Both the position numbers and the translations under genes were made by a program. Source: Mycogone perniciosa (taxonomy: Eukaryota > Ascomycota > Sordariomycetes > Hypocreales > Hypocreaceae). From it: 64,000 nucleotides of DNA. How positions within the stretch are numbered: position 1 is the first letter of the stretch; every line of letters begins with the position of its first letter. The notes under the pieces are model-generated. The model was not told the origin of the DNA and did no database searches. It saw nothing but the letters and a program-made list of their open reading frames with translations. The DNA is taken from assembly GCA_025331125.1 (NCBI GenBank), contig JAOALB010000202.1, positions 1 to 64,000 of the forward strand. Reading direction: 5' to 3'. Below are positions 31,334 to 42,470 of the stretch, piece by piece.

Positions 31334-31771
31334 TTGACCAGCTTGATCAGCTCGAACAGCAACGCTTGGCAGCTTTATCAGAGAGATCTGCAGCGCCGGA
31401 CCTGCGGGATCTGCCGCGAGACCTTCGGATCGCGGAATTGTTTTTTTCTTCATCTTCGAAACCGCTGTCCGGCTAGCCCGATCGATTTCAAGCCCCCGCC
31501 AGTTCGAACAAGCAGGACTGTTCAAACTGGCTCTAATAAAGCTGTCCCAGCTACAAGGCCCTCGTTCCAACGGGCCTTGAAAAGCCGACCTGATCAACGC
31601 CCTGCTCGAACAGTCCAGAAAACCCGGTTCCAACAACGCGGCTTGGATCAGCCTAGTCGACCCGGTCAACGTGGCTCTGTTCAACGCGGCCCCAATCGAC
31701 CTAGCCCGGTCAATCTGATCAAGCCAACCTGGCTGGAACAACGCTGCCTAGATGATCTAGCTGAATGGTAA
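31334..31771 (+). CDS. Zinc-finger-like, Arg/Pro/Gln-rich open frame, probably retroelement-derived
   Basis: A 145-codon frame with CGICRETFGSRNCFFLHLRN followed by RCPAS: a C-x2-C ... H-x4-C arrangement like the degenerate C2H2 finger in several fungal retroelement polyproteins. A low-complexity tail follows, rich in Arg, Pro and Gln with repeated QRGL/RPGQRG words. A competing frame starts at 31324 (MGLFDQLDQLEQQRL), 10 bp upstream, so a frameshift may separate the true start from the finger. The antisense frame at 31316-31741 mirrors the repeat. Function unknown. Confidence 0.35.
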   Translation: MTSLISSNSNAWQLYQRDLQRRTCGICRETFGSRNCFFLHLRNRCPASPIDFKPPPVRTSRTVQTGSNKAVPATRPSFQRALKSRPDQRPARTVQKTRFQQRGLDQPSRPGQRGSVQRGPNRPSPVNLIKPTWLEQRCLDDLAEW

Positions 31772-32997
31772 GCTAGTTATACAAAGTATCATCTGGAATA
31801 ATATGGCGTTGAACTGCTAAACTGGCTATTAGACGAGAATGTATTCCTATATGGCCTGGGTTGTTTATTAGCGTTAGGTTAGCAAGCAGGGCTTGGTTTA
31901 ATCTAGCCGACCTGATCAACGTAGCCCTGATTGACCTAGCTTGGCCGTAGACTCCTGTGGCATGTCCTCGCTCATGGCACGACATCAAGCTAAAGCCTTC
32001 AAGGTGTGGATTTGGGCAACTTACATGACTTGTTACATTGGCGTGTAAAAAAGTAGTTCAGAGATGGGAAATTGGCCCTTTTTTTGTAGACGAACAATAG
32101 AGGAACGTGCGAAAGCAAAGACCAATACGAGGGCGACGAGGCTAATAAGTGCTAGAGCGAGCAGCATTATGGCCTTAGGATGATGCTGAGTGCTCCAAAA
32201 GCAAGGGGCGTTGGAGACGTTAATGGCTATGAATAGAGTAGGGTATAATAACATAGGACATAAAATATCACTCTGATACGATTTTTAGACGCGACTATAT
32301 GGGTATAAATGCATTTACTCAAGCTCTGAAGGGCACCAGCGCAGGCAAATGAGAACTCTAGTTATGTGCAAGCAATAATGGGGTGCATTATATTGGCTAT
32401 CTTACACCAAGGCATAAGAACTCACTTCTAGCATAATACGTGGTTGGCAGCTAACCTTCCCTTCTTAGGCATAGTGTGCCGTGTTGGACCTTGCCTAATT
32501 AGGCCATCTCAATCATCAGACGGAATAACAAAAACGGTTAGATTTGGCACAGCTGTTATCCCTTATCAGGGTTTAACCACCGTAGCTCATAACGAGCGTT
32601 TGCATAACGTCGGCATTCCCGGAAGACCTGATGCTAGTAGTTCTCTCTCGTGTCTACATCTACTCCGTGCATACTTCAATATTATTTTGCAGGTAATATG
32701 TCAGAATTTAGCGGTACGTGCTAACATTTAAGGTTATTTATTATCCGTCGCAATTGCGCTAGTTGATTCGGATGGTAGTGGTAATACCTTAATTCTCACT
32801 CTTTCGCTTCCGCGATTAAGTAACCATCTGATTTATGTGATTTATGGTCTAGAATTCAGGGTCACCGCTTCTTCGTGATATCTTGTCCCGATCCGGACTT
32901 TCATATCAATGAAAACGTTGTATTTTGTGGAGATGTGTCTCTATCTTACATCTTTTCGCTACGAACTGCACTAAATTTCACCCCTGACTTTACTCCG
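31772..32997. other. Intergenic, no gene recognised
   Basis: A 73-codon minus frame at 32033-32254 encodes one hydrophobic segment (LLALALISLVALVLVFAFA) but has no support. The remainder shows nothing; the last part is the 3' side of the glycosyltransferase gene. Confidence 0.4.
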
Positions 32998-34368
32998 TTA
33001 CTCTGTAAATTCAACAATCTTCTGCTCAATTCTTTTGAGCGAGTCCATCTCCTCATTTTCCTTCCTCAGTTCTATCGCTCTCTTCTTGTAGCTCGGGTCC
33101 CCCAATACTTTGTCAACACCTTCTCTCACCTGCTCTGGTGTTGGTGTTTGCGTCCTCAAACTCAAGGCAAATCCAGCGTACTGGCTGCGCATTATAACTT
33201 CTGGCTTCTCTTCGGTCTGTCCAGCAAACACGGTGGGCACACCATTCATTACTGCATGTTGCAGTGCTCCGTAGCCACCATTCGAGATGAACACATCTGT
33301 GTGCTCCAGGATCAAATCGTATGGTATGTAATTAATGAACCTTACGTTTTCTGGGATCTCGATGTCCTCTGGCGCCTTAGCACCTCGTGAGCCCAGCGTA
33401 GCAATGACCAGAACGTCATCGCGACCGGCGAAAGCTTTCAGCGTAGGAACAATCAGTTCTTGCGGATTCAAGTTCACGGTGCCTTGAGAAACAAAAATGA
33501 TCTTCTTTTTGCGGTCTTTGGATGCCATATCCCCAAAAATATCCGACCACCAGTTCGGATACTCGAAAGTGCAGTCATCTCGCCGCGGCAGACAGCCAGC
33601 GAAATGAATCGTACTCGGCATATCGCTTAAGGGATACTCGAGGCTTGGCGAGCAAAGCATAAAGGTGGCATCAGAATTGGTAAACCACATACCCCATGGG
33701 GAGTCCTCGGGAGTGATAGTACACATGCTGGCACTTAACACCTCGGCCCGGGACTCAAACAACGATCTCATAGGCCCCCCGTTGTATAGTAGATGCAGCG
33801 CCTGGTTTCTTAAACGCCCTGACTCGGTTGAGTCTGGAGGCAGTGCAAGCATTATGGGTGCTGTGTCTTGGCTCTCTATTAGGAGGGGTATGGGGCTGAT
33901 CCCGATTCGCTTCGGGGTGCGTTCAATGCCCTCTGGCAGAGGACGACCATATTTGAGTGGTAGGGTACCCATATTGAGGATGTCTTCGACAATAATAATT
34001 TGACGTTCAGGGTCTCGCTTGTGTAGGGCCCCCAGAGAATCCATAGCCTTTTGCACCCTTACAGGCAACTTTCTGAAAAGGGCGTAAATGAGCTGCGCTG
34101 CAAATCTCTCCAAACCAGGCGGTAAGGATAACAATTCAGGAGAAAGTTCTGGGTAGTCGGGGCCAAAGGGCTCTGGCACTTCGAAGAACTCAGCGCCAGC
34201 GTTGATAATTTTGTCTTTGAAGCTTTCTGAGCACATAAAGGCGACATCGTATCCCCGCTTAACCACATGCGAGGCAATAGCCAAGAGAGGACCTACATCG
34301 CCATGGCTCGGAAAAGCTAGGAAGAAGAGAAGAGGCTTCTTCTTTCCCTGGGGAGATGAGAGGGACAT
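32998..34368 (-). CDS. GT1-family (MGT-type) UDP-glycosyltransferase, intact
   Basis: A single-exon frame of 456 residues from MSLSSPQGKKK. It has the two-lobed GT-B layout. The N-terminal strand LLFFLAFPSHGDVGPLL carries the usual catalytic His (His22), and the acceptor domain runs to about residue 230. The C-terminal donor-binding domain has IIFVSQGTVNLNP (~285), VLVIATLG, RFINYIPYDLILEHTDVFIS and NGGYGALQHAVMNGVPTVFA (~363-382), then a Glu/Lys variant of the donor-sugar motif (GQTEEKPE) and a terminal helix EQVREGVDKVLGD. Members move a sugar from a UDP-sugar to small lipophilic acceptors and often serve detoxification or metabolite modification in the cytosol. Donor and acceptor are not predictable here. 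The gene is free of RIP stops although flanked by relics. No neighbour suggests a biosynthetic cluster. Confidence 0.9.
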   Translation of the reverse strand: MSLSSPQGKKKPLLFFLAFPSHGDVGPLLAIASHVVKRGYDVAFMCSESFKDKIINAGAEFFEVPEPFGPDYPELSPELLSLPPGLERFAAQLIYALFRKLPVRVQKAMDSLGALHKRDPERQIIIVEDILNMGTLPLKYGRPLPEGIERTPKRIGISPIPLLIESQDTAPIMLALPPDSTESGRLRNQALHLLYNGGPMRSLFESRAEVLSASMCTITPEDSPWGMWFTNSDATFMLCSPSLEYPLSDMPSTIHFAGCLPRRDDCTFEYPNWWSDIFGDMASKDRKKKIIFVSQGTVNLNPQELIVPTLKAFAGRDDVLVIATLGSRGAKAPEDIEIPENVRFINYIPYDLILEHTDVFISNGGYGALQHAVMNGVPTVFAGQTEEKPEVIMRSQYAGFALSLRTQTPTPEQVREGVDKVLGDPSYKKRAIELRKENEEMDSLKRIEQKIVEFTE

Positions 34369-35575
34369 TCTCGATTCTGTTACTTGTTGACTCGGAGGAG
34401 GCTGTGCCGAGTTCAGCTGAAAGTTGGACTAACATTTGTGACACTTCATTGTCGTTATATGTCTGTGACGTTGATGCCTTGTCGCCTTTCGCAAATATTG
34501 GGTTACATTGAAGCAGGCTGAGCCAATGCTTCCTAATACCACCAAATACATACAGGTACTTACAAGAAGTTCGGTTTCCGAGGCGTCCGTTGCATTAGCA
34601 TCATGTAGGACTACCGACATGGGCAGTCTCCGAGTGCAACGTTATGTTGCGTGCCAAGAGTAATGCAAATCCATCACCTCGTGTTGGGGATGATTAACGA
34701 TCGCTGAGGTATCATCGCGGTATCATCGCGGTAGAGAACTATTGTCCGGTAGCTTAGGGTTACTTTCGTTAATGCTGAAACAGTCGATGCATTTCGGTGT
34801 TTATCTCGGACGTCAAATTGCCAAGAGTATTAATACATTATCGTACGGGGTTCGGGATTTGTACAGGAGGCCGACTTTGTTATAGGTGGATCAGTGCCCC
34901 GTGTTTTGGACCTATATTTTACTACTTTCCTCTTCATTTTCCCAAACCTGCCGACAAATGCCTCACCAAAGCTGTTTCATAAAGTATATTATCACTGAAT
35001 TAAGAGACTATGCAATATACACTTTTGCCTTGGCAAAAGCACGCCACTTTTGTCATTATCCACTTGAGAAAATCTTGGCTGGGCGTTGGCGACTGATGAA
35101 CTTCTTAAGCTTTACCGTTGTAGCGATAGACGTCTTTAGGAGGGGTAAAATAGAAGAGAACTCGTTGGGCCAAGTCGAATTGTTTGTCTATAGCTGCATA
35201 GCATTAGTTATATTGCCTTCTAACAGTTGGCTCAACTACTATTGTGTCCTGGACTGGGCCCTGTTCTAGCTTTTGCACCAATTAATTCTGTCTGCTTTAC
35301 CCCTGCTATTTCCCATTTAAAACAGGGTCTGTCCTGAGATTAGTGCTGTTTTGAAAGCAAAGTACCGAGAAACGGGGCGTGATTCTATAACTACATATAA
35401 TACCCATATGAAGGCAAATAAATTTTATCTTAAAGGGGAATAAACCCCTTTCTATATGTAGCTAAAAAGCTAGTGCGTAATAAAATAGAAAAGGGGATAC
35501 GGAGTACTTTAAAGTAATTTAAATAAAGCTGCTAGATTTACGATATAATAATATTATCTCCTATTATATTAGTAT
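34369..35575. other. Upstream of the glycosyltransferase; no second gene recognised
   Basis: Presumed promoter region followed by unassigned sequence. A short tandem GGTATCATCGC repeat occurs at 34708-34733. From ~35390 the text becomes AT-rich, with mild RIP character, up to the broken LINE edge. Frames at 34797-35269 have no motif. Confidence 0.4.
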
Positions 35576-35580
35576 AATAC

Positions 35581-36177
35581 ATTTTCCAGAGCCTCTCGTG
35601 GGGGCGTCCACCAGAACCGGGAGGAGGTCGTGTTCTTCCGCCCATTCCGCTATTTTGTTCCCAGCGGAGTCGGGTGCACGTCCTGGTTGCCATGTCCAGG
35701 TTGCCATGTCCAGTGCGTAGCGTTGAAGTCTCCTGCTATAATCGACTTGGGAGGGGGACGACCCCATTTCTCCAGGGTTTCTGTTGCGACGTCGAGGGTC
35801 GCTCTGCGGTATATGTTTACTACCGTGTAGCCGCAGACTTCTACCCAGCAGACGCAGTCGTTCTCCAGGCCTGTGGGTGTGAGTTGCCGGCATGTCAGGT
35901 TGGGGGATTTTCTGATGTAGGTTAGGACTGAGAGTCTAGTCTCCCTCCAGTCGTTGATTGGGTTGAATGCTTGGAAGCCAGGGTGTGTTTTTGTTTGCCG
36001 TCTGGTCATGGTGTTGTCCCACCGTGTCCAGGGTTCCTGGATAAGCACGATGTCGAAGCCGTCTTTCCAGGCGAGCGAGAGAGCGACGTTGTGGTACTGC
36101 GGCTGCTTCCCCACGTTCGCCTGGAAGATTTTTAAACTAGATGCCTTTCGGCGGTTCCGACGGGGCCCGTTATTCAT
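35581..36177 (-). pseudogene. LINE ORF2 N-terminus (endonuclease), copy 2, frameshifted and truncated
   Basis: Starts MNNGPRRNRRKASS at an ATG overlapping the ORF1 stop (ATGA, 36174-36177). The EEP endonuclease follows: LKIFQANVGKQPQYH, FDIVLIQEPWT (catalytic Glu), and IIAGDFNATHWTW (catalytic D-x-N). A 14-bp tandem duplication (GGTTGCCATGTCCA twice, 35685-35712), absent from copy 1, throws the frame. It resumes as DSAGNKIAEWAEEHDLLPVL and APTRGSGKC, and ends at the element's broken edge. Confidence 0.85.
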
Positions 36178-38169
36178 AGGTCTTCTTCATCAGGTGCATC
36201 TCCCTCTGAGGGGTCGTCGGATTCAATCTCCATTTCCTCGTCCTCGGCGAGGTCGTCGGGGTGTCTGGCTGTGATCGCAGGTCCAGCCGTGTGGTCCTCT
36301 TCGGGAGAGGACTCGCGTTCGTTAGTGAGGTCGATTTCCATGTGGGTGGGCCCTTTCGAACCTGGGGGCGGCCCTCTAATGCGCTTCTTGCCCGCGTTAG
36401 ACGGGGCCGTCGCGGTCGCAGAGGAGGGGGTCTGCCTGCCGAACTCAGTGGCGGCAGCACCGTCCCATCCTGCGGCCCCAGTGTCGGCGCCAGCGGGGGC
36501 CGGGGCGGGAGCGATCTGGTCGCCGCCCGCGGACTGGTCTTTGTCTTCGGTGGCCGGTGGGTACTTCTTTCGGAACTCCTTGGAGCCTAGTTCCCTGATG
36601 CCCTTCAGCTGCTGCTTGGTGACATGGGTCTTGGTGCCATCTCGGATGGTAGGCCTCGCGTGGCAGTTGATGAAGTCGGAGAGGTGAGGGCCGTGGCAGT
36701 TGGCGCACTGGGGAGGGCGTTGACAGCCCTCGCCCTCCTCGAGTGGGTGGGCATGCTTGCCGCACCTCTTGCATCTCGGGGTTCGGGTACATCCTCTCGG
36801 GTTGTGGAATCCTAGGCAGCGTTCGCATTGGATTATCTTGTCTTTTCTGACCTGTAGCTCCGCCGGGGCAGAGGTGCCGAAGAGCTTGAAGCCTGCACGC
36901 ACGTCTTCTCCGAAGGCCACGAACCAATTGCATGTGTCGATAATTTCGCCGAAAGGAGCCTTCTGGCAAAGCACCGGAGGGGACTTGGCCCGTGCGCGGT
37001 CATGTGCCTCCATTGGGATTAGCGCGTCGGTGGGGTGGGTCCCAGTGGTGTCGGTGTAGGTAGCTCTTAGGGACACCTCGCACAAGAAAACTCTTCCAGA
37101 CACTCGCCTCCTCGATCACCAGGCCGCTGGCCTCCGCGGTCGCCCTGAGGTCGAGGATTTTCTTCTTGATGTCGTTGTTTTTGGCCCGAAGTGCAAAGCC
37201 GGACTTCACCTCTTGAAAGTGAGTGACGTCCTCGCTCCTGAGCTTGCTGATCCTAATGATCTCCTGTCTAGCTCCGATGGCAGTGATCTTCCTCCAGCCG
37301 TGGTCTGGGGGGACCCGGAGGAAGATCCTGTCATCGGGCTTTTTAGTTGTTGTCGTTTGTTTTTGTGGTCTCTGTCGAGTAATGGGGGCTGGCCAGTCGT
37401 TGCTTCGCAAGGTCAGTTTGTCTTTTCCTGCTTGAATTGGGGGGTTTTTATTCGTAGTGTTGCCTCCAGCCGCGACCGTGGCCCACGTGACCCGTTTTTG
37501 GCCATTGGTTGTGGGAGGAGGGGGTTTTGCGTCCCCACGCAGAGAGTGGGGCTTGGTTGGTTGTCGTTGGTCGCTTTTCAGGTTGTCCTTGCTAACTGGT
37601 TGTGCAGGTGTCGGTTGGGCAGAGGAAGAATTCCTGCCCAACTTTTCGGGGTCTGCGAGGGCCCCCGGGAAAAGGAGGCCCTCGAGAGTGTCAGTGAGTG
37701 CCTTGCTTGCTTGCAGGGCAGCCGGAAGGTGGTGTTTTCCTTGGTGTTTAGCTAGGCAGTTGTCGATAGCTCGGGCCACTGAGAATATAACTTCCTGTCT
37801 AGCTCGTTGAATTGCGTTGATCTCTTCGATTTGCGCGAAGATTTTGTGTGCTGCAGTTGACTGCTTGCCGTTGGTGAATGCGGGAGCTTCCACGGGCCCG
37901 CTCCAGAGGGAGGAAGAGAGGCCTTCCTGGATTCCTTTGACAGAAAGGGAGGCGCTGGGCCTCGCACCAGCATTGAAGTTGATCCTGGGGACGTCGCCAG
38001 CGATCGGTTTGTCTTTAATACGACGTTTCTTGGGCGTGAGAGGGAGGACCGTCTCGCGCCCTGAGATCGAAGGGGTTGACTCCTTCTCGTTTCGTTGGAG
38101 TGCTGCCCGCCCGGCGGCAGCGAGGTTCGGGTGTCCTTGGCCAGCTTGGGGTCTGATAGCGTTCGCCAT
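36174..38169 (-). pseudogene. LINE ORF1 (Gag-like, three zinc knuckles) with one frameshift
   Basis: The first frame (38169-37000) starts MANAIRPQAGQG and is Pro/Lys/Thr-rich, with VPPDHGWRKITAIGARQEI near its end. The second frame (read to 36174) continues the protein after a shift between 37000 and 37103. It carries three CCHC knuckles, CERC-GFH-NPRGC, CKRCGKHAHPLEEGEGC and CANC-GPH-LSDFINC. These bind RNA and help form the retrotransposition particle. The C-terminus is acidic (ESDDPSEGDAPDEEDL). With the frame repaired it would be ~660 residues, so only a single indel separates it from an intact ORF1. The opposite-strand frames are shadows of this GC-rich region. Confidence 0.85.
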
Positions 38170-38303
38170 CTTCCCCCAAGTGCCCAGAAGGGGCGAGGGA
38201 GCGTTGTTGAGGTTGTTTTTCCTGATAGCTAGTCAAGAGGTCGTGAATTTTGGTGAGTAGGCACCCAAAAGGTGGGGTACCTGTAGATGTAGGAGGGAAG
38301 CTT

Positions 38304-38884
38304 GTCCGCCTTTTACTGTACATGGGATGCTATCTTTCATAATTATAACTGGCTGGATAAAGTTATATCAGATGGTTTTTATCCTGTCTTAGTAGGCGAT
38401 TTCGAGAATGGCCATTTGTTTATGAGCCTCGACAGCAAAATAACATAGAACACTTTAAACTGGGACAGATATAAAAAGTTTCATACCGCTTTATTATTCG
38501 AGTCGCTACGCTCTAAGCGCCCTCATATTCAGGAGCCGTTTTACACACGCCAGATCGCGGGTCATCTCTTGATTCAGGTTCTCCTTACTCTTGGCATCAT
38601 TATAGCCTGCCCTCTGGGAGACGTACACGCCGACGCTTAGGGGCTTATTCCGATGCTAAGGTGCAATATATTATCAGTAAATTATCTATACCTCGAGAGA
38701 GGCATTTCTAATAATTTCTAATATTTTAGATTATCTCTGTTTCTTATAGCCTCTATAATCTTTTAACTGAACTTTGGCTTATAATGAACCGCCGGAGTAG
38801 CTTATTATAGCTCTGGATAAAGTTAAATTTTAGCATATCTGTGGATAATATAGAGCTTAGGCTGCGGGGTTAAGACAGGAAGAA
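38304..38884. other. Spacer between LINE copy 2 and a Gypsy LTR
   Basis: Mixed composition with no open frame or repeat recognised. Confidence 0.4.
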
Positions 38885-39262
38885 GTGTTACGACCCGACC
38901 AGGCCAAGGCCTGGGTCCGGAGGAATGTCGGAACGACGGACCAATAGGAACACGATCACTAGGGTACATACCGAATCACTGATAATTAGGAACGTATATA
39001 AGTGATCACAAACCTTAAATTATCAGGAACATTGCTACATTCCCTAATAATTGTCACAACTCTCCTTTATATATATATAACTAGCTTATTATTTATTTAG
39101 TATAGTTACTTAGATAGTCGTTAATAATTATATTTACTAGAGCTGCCAGTTCTATAGAATTATAACTATATTACCCTGCTTAGTATTTATCTTTAACCCC
39201 TTTGTTAATATAAACCCTATAAACCTCGGTTTAACTGTTAAGAATTAACCTGGATTGTTATA
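38885..39262 (+). repeat. Gypsy-type 5' LTR, 378 bp
   Basis: Begins TGTTACGACCCGACCAGG and ends GGATTGTTATA, where the terminal CA has become TA. It is homologous in sense to 54641-54976 and in reverse to 49636-50042. There is no 5-bp duplication across it (AGAAG vs TATTA), and Gag-like sequence follows in the same direction, so it is a 5' LTR rather than a solo. Confidence 0.82.
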
Positions 39263-39299
39263 TATTAATGACTTTTGTTTAGAAGGCTACTGAGAATCT

Positions 39300-42200
39300 T
39301 AAGCAATATTGCAAGTATATCTGCTGCAGTATCCTCTTCCAATACTCCACCCTCTATTCTACCTCCTCGCTAAAGGAAGGATAATAATAAAGACAATAAT
39401 ATAAGTGGAAGTAAAAATAAAGATAAAATCAATAAAACGGAATAACTTTATATTTATATAAAGGAGGCCTTTTAATAAATAAAAGTTAATTATATAGAAT
39501 AGGAATAACGCTATTAATATTTAATTGCCGAAAACGCTAAACTTCAGTAAATAATTTACTAACAGTAAGCAACTATTATAAACTTATAGAATTAAGCCCT
39601 ACCTACTCTAAACCTTATACCGAACTATAAAGGGAATTAACCTTTAAGGGACTTAAAAGAGTTACTTAAGATACAGCCCTTTAAACCCTTTAATAAAAGT
39701 ACTATAATACTTTAACCATTTTTTACTTAATTATGCAACTATTTTATTTACTTTTTAACTAGCTTTAATATAAAGATTAATAAAGTCCTTTTAGCTGTTA
39801 AATAATTTAAAGGAAACGCTTTAAAGTAGTTTAAACCCACTTAAAAGGATTTCTTTAATAATAGAAATAAAGCTAATAAGTAAATATAGTTTATATTTAC
39901 TAGCTATAATTAATTTAAAAAAGAATTAAAAAATATCTTTAATAATATTAATAAAGAATATACTGCAGAAAATAAACTTATAAACTTAATTTAAAAAAAA
40001 ATACTTTAACTATACTATATACTTTAAAAACTATACTTTTAAAGTTAAATAAAGAAACTTTACTTTTATTAAATGCTTTTATAATAAATTTAAACTAAAA
40101 GTTAAAAGGGAAATTTATAAATTCTTTTACAATAAAGGCATTATTAAGTTTATTAAAAAATATATAAATATAGATAATTTACTTTATAAACTCTATTTAA
40201 ATATAAAAAAAGGATAATAGTAATTTAAATAAGTTTATGAGTATTAAAGATATATAAATTAAGGCAAAAAGCAATAAAAATATATCGCTAGCTTTAATAA
40301 TAAAAGATTTAGTTAAATAGATCTAGATATTATTTAAAAGGAAAGGTAAAGGTTATTTATTATAACTATAATAAACTAAAATATATTTTAAAAGACTATA
40401 AAGCTTTATAAAAGCTAAGAATTAATAAACCTTAAAAGCTTACGCTAAAACCTAGATAAAAGGTTAATATAATTTTAAAAGCTATTAATTATATATTATT
40501 TAGCTAGACTGTATATTATAATAATAGCTGCTTTATTTATAAAACTAGTAAAAATAAAAGCAGATAATATTTAAAATAATTTAAAAAAGTATTTATAATA
40601 AACTAAAAGGGGTATTAGTTAAGACTTAGATTTTTAACTTTTAGAGATATTTTTAGAGAAAATAAAATAAATAAGTATTTACTATGCTTAAATAGTTTAA
40701 TAAAATAAAACCTAGACTTTAATTATATAAAATTAAATAGGGATAATAGTATCCTGGATAAATAAATAGTTGCTATAATCGACTATTAATATTTTAACTG
40801 AATTACTGCAGATAATAAAAGATAAACTAATAGCAGTAACTTTAATAATAAAGATAAGAATAACCCTTTATAATATAAACTATTACTATATAGTACTATA
40901 CCTATAAAACTAGAAAATATATTACCTATAAATAGTAACCTTAAAGGTAAGCTAAATAAATATTACCTAAACTTAATTAAAAGGGTTACTATAAGTATAT
41001 AGTAAAATAGAATAAACCTATACTTATATAAATAACTTTATATATAAAACGGAGCTAATAATAAAATAGCCGTTAAAGCTATCCTAATTACTTTAGCTAT
41101 ATGCAAAAAACCTATAGATTTCTATATATAAAGAGACTATACTGCAAATAACCTTATTTACAAAAAGTATTATATTATATACTAGGTTATTTATATTGTA
41201 TATAAGTATATAATATACTTCTATAAGAAAGTAAAATATAATGCATTTCTAATTAAAATCTTATTTTACTTTATAAAATAAATATAAGATTATAATGCTT
41301 TTAAAGAATAGATTATAACTATATAGTATTAAGACTTTAAGATTATTATTATTAAATTAAATACCGAAACCTTAAAGGAATATCGTTAACTATAAAGACT
41401 TAAAGGATATAAGTTTAAAGGATACTATATCTACTGCCAGGAAAAATTAATAAAGTAGCACTTCCACTATAATAAAAGGTTTAAGTATAACCAATAATAT
41501 TACTTAAAGTGTAATAGTTTAAAGTATATTATATATAAATAAAACAAGTTAAGGGATTAGTATATTTAATAAGCTAACAATACCCTATACTTATCGCTAA
41601 ACTATATATACTGCTAAAAGGATAAATACACTATCTACCTATAGGAAAAACTCTAAAAGTAGCGAATATAGAAGCATATAAGGTATAAACCCACTTTAGA
41701 AAACAGAGAGATTAATTAGATTATAAAGGAGCTGCATTAAAACCAGTTTAACTTTATTACCTATAAAGGAACCGCCTATAATAAAAGAAGGTAGCATGTA
41801 CTTTAAAGAACCTTAATTAATTGCGAAATCTATATAAAAAGAAAAGAATTAAGAAATAATTAATATTACCTATAAAAAGGCTATAAAGTAATAATTAATA
41901 AATTATATCTCTCGAAATATTAAATAATAAAAGTAATAATAAAGATTTACTATATTTTAAATTAAAGATAATAGTTAAAGGATATTAGCTATATATATTA
42001 ATAAACAGTAAAGTAATAAGCAATTTTATTATACCTATAACTATAAATCGCCTATAGTTGCTTTAAAAAAAGAAAACTAAACTATATTAACTTTATTAGG
42101 CAGAAAGAGGAGCCTTTATATATAATAATAGATAGGTTAAGCGAAAGATTAATTATCTTAAACTAAAAATCGCTAAATATAAAGGAGTAGTCTTTTGCAA

Positions 42201-42470
42201 TATAGTAAATATTAATAGGTATAATATTATTCTCAGTTACCTTTAATTAAAACGCAATAACCTTAATATTAACTGGGAGAACAGCTAGCTTTATTAGCGT
42301 AATAATAAAGCTTCCTTAATAATTAAAACTATTAAAAAAGCTTTAACTGCAGGGCAGAAATCCTGTATAGAACCCCTAGGTATACTAAAGAAAGGAACTA
42401 TAAGGCAGGATATTTCTTTTTATACTTTAAAGGTAAGAATTAGGCGGAAAAGTTCTGCCAGTACTGTATA
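39300..42470 (+). pseudogene. Gypsy gag and protease, RIP-destroyed
   Basis: Almost every Gln/Trp codon is now a stop, but landmarks survive in the plus direction. At 40358-40399 lies a zinc knuckle whose four ligands all read TAT, the product of TGT or CAT after C-to-T/G-to-A change. At 42004-42027 lies the protease active site, where the expected Asp-Ser-Gly reads Asn-Ser-Lys through G-to-A changes alone, followed by SNF. Near 42225-42285 lie the ILSY/WLKR and N-NINWEN words that close fungal Gypsy proteases. RT, RNase H and integrase are not found downstream. A Cys/His-containing stretch at 41420-41530 (YCQEKL, HFHYNKR, YLKCNS) is unexplained. Confidence 0.75.

Larger units (their letters stand above)
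35576..38303 (-). mobile_element. Tad-like LINE, copy 2: 5' end, ORF1 and start of ORF2
   Basis: The best preserved LINE copy. Its 5' boundary (~38303, reading AAGCTTCCCTCC) is set by where similarity to copy 3 ends at 61441. The order is a ~134-bp leader, ORF1 (38169-36174), and ORF2 from 36177. It stops within the endonuclease domain at ~35576 where AT-rich sequence begins, so RT, RNase H and 3' end are gone. Loss of the 3' side is not the usual 5' truncation of LINE insertion and implies later deletion or rearrangement. GC content is high, with almost no RIP. Confidence 0.9.

Noticed and set aside
31316..31741. 141-codon minus frame
   Set aside because: Antisense to the zinc-finger-like frame; its regularity comes from the repeated CTGxxC text.
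36261..38260. Several long plus-strand frames (up to 180 codons)
   Set aside because: Shadows of the GC-rich LINE ORF1; they carry no motif, while the minus frames carry zinc knuckles.
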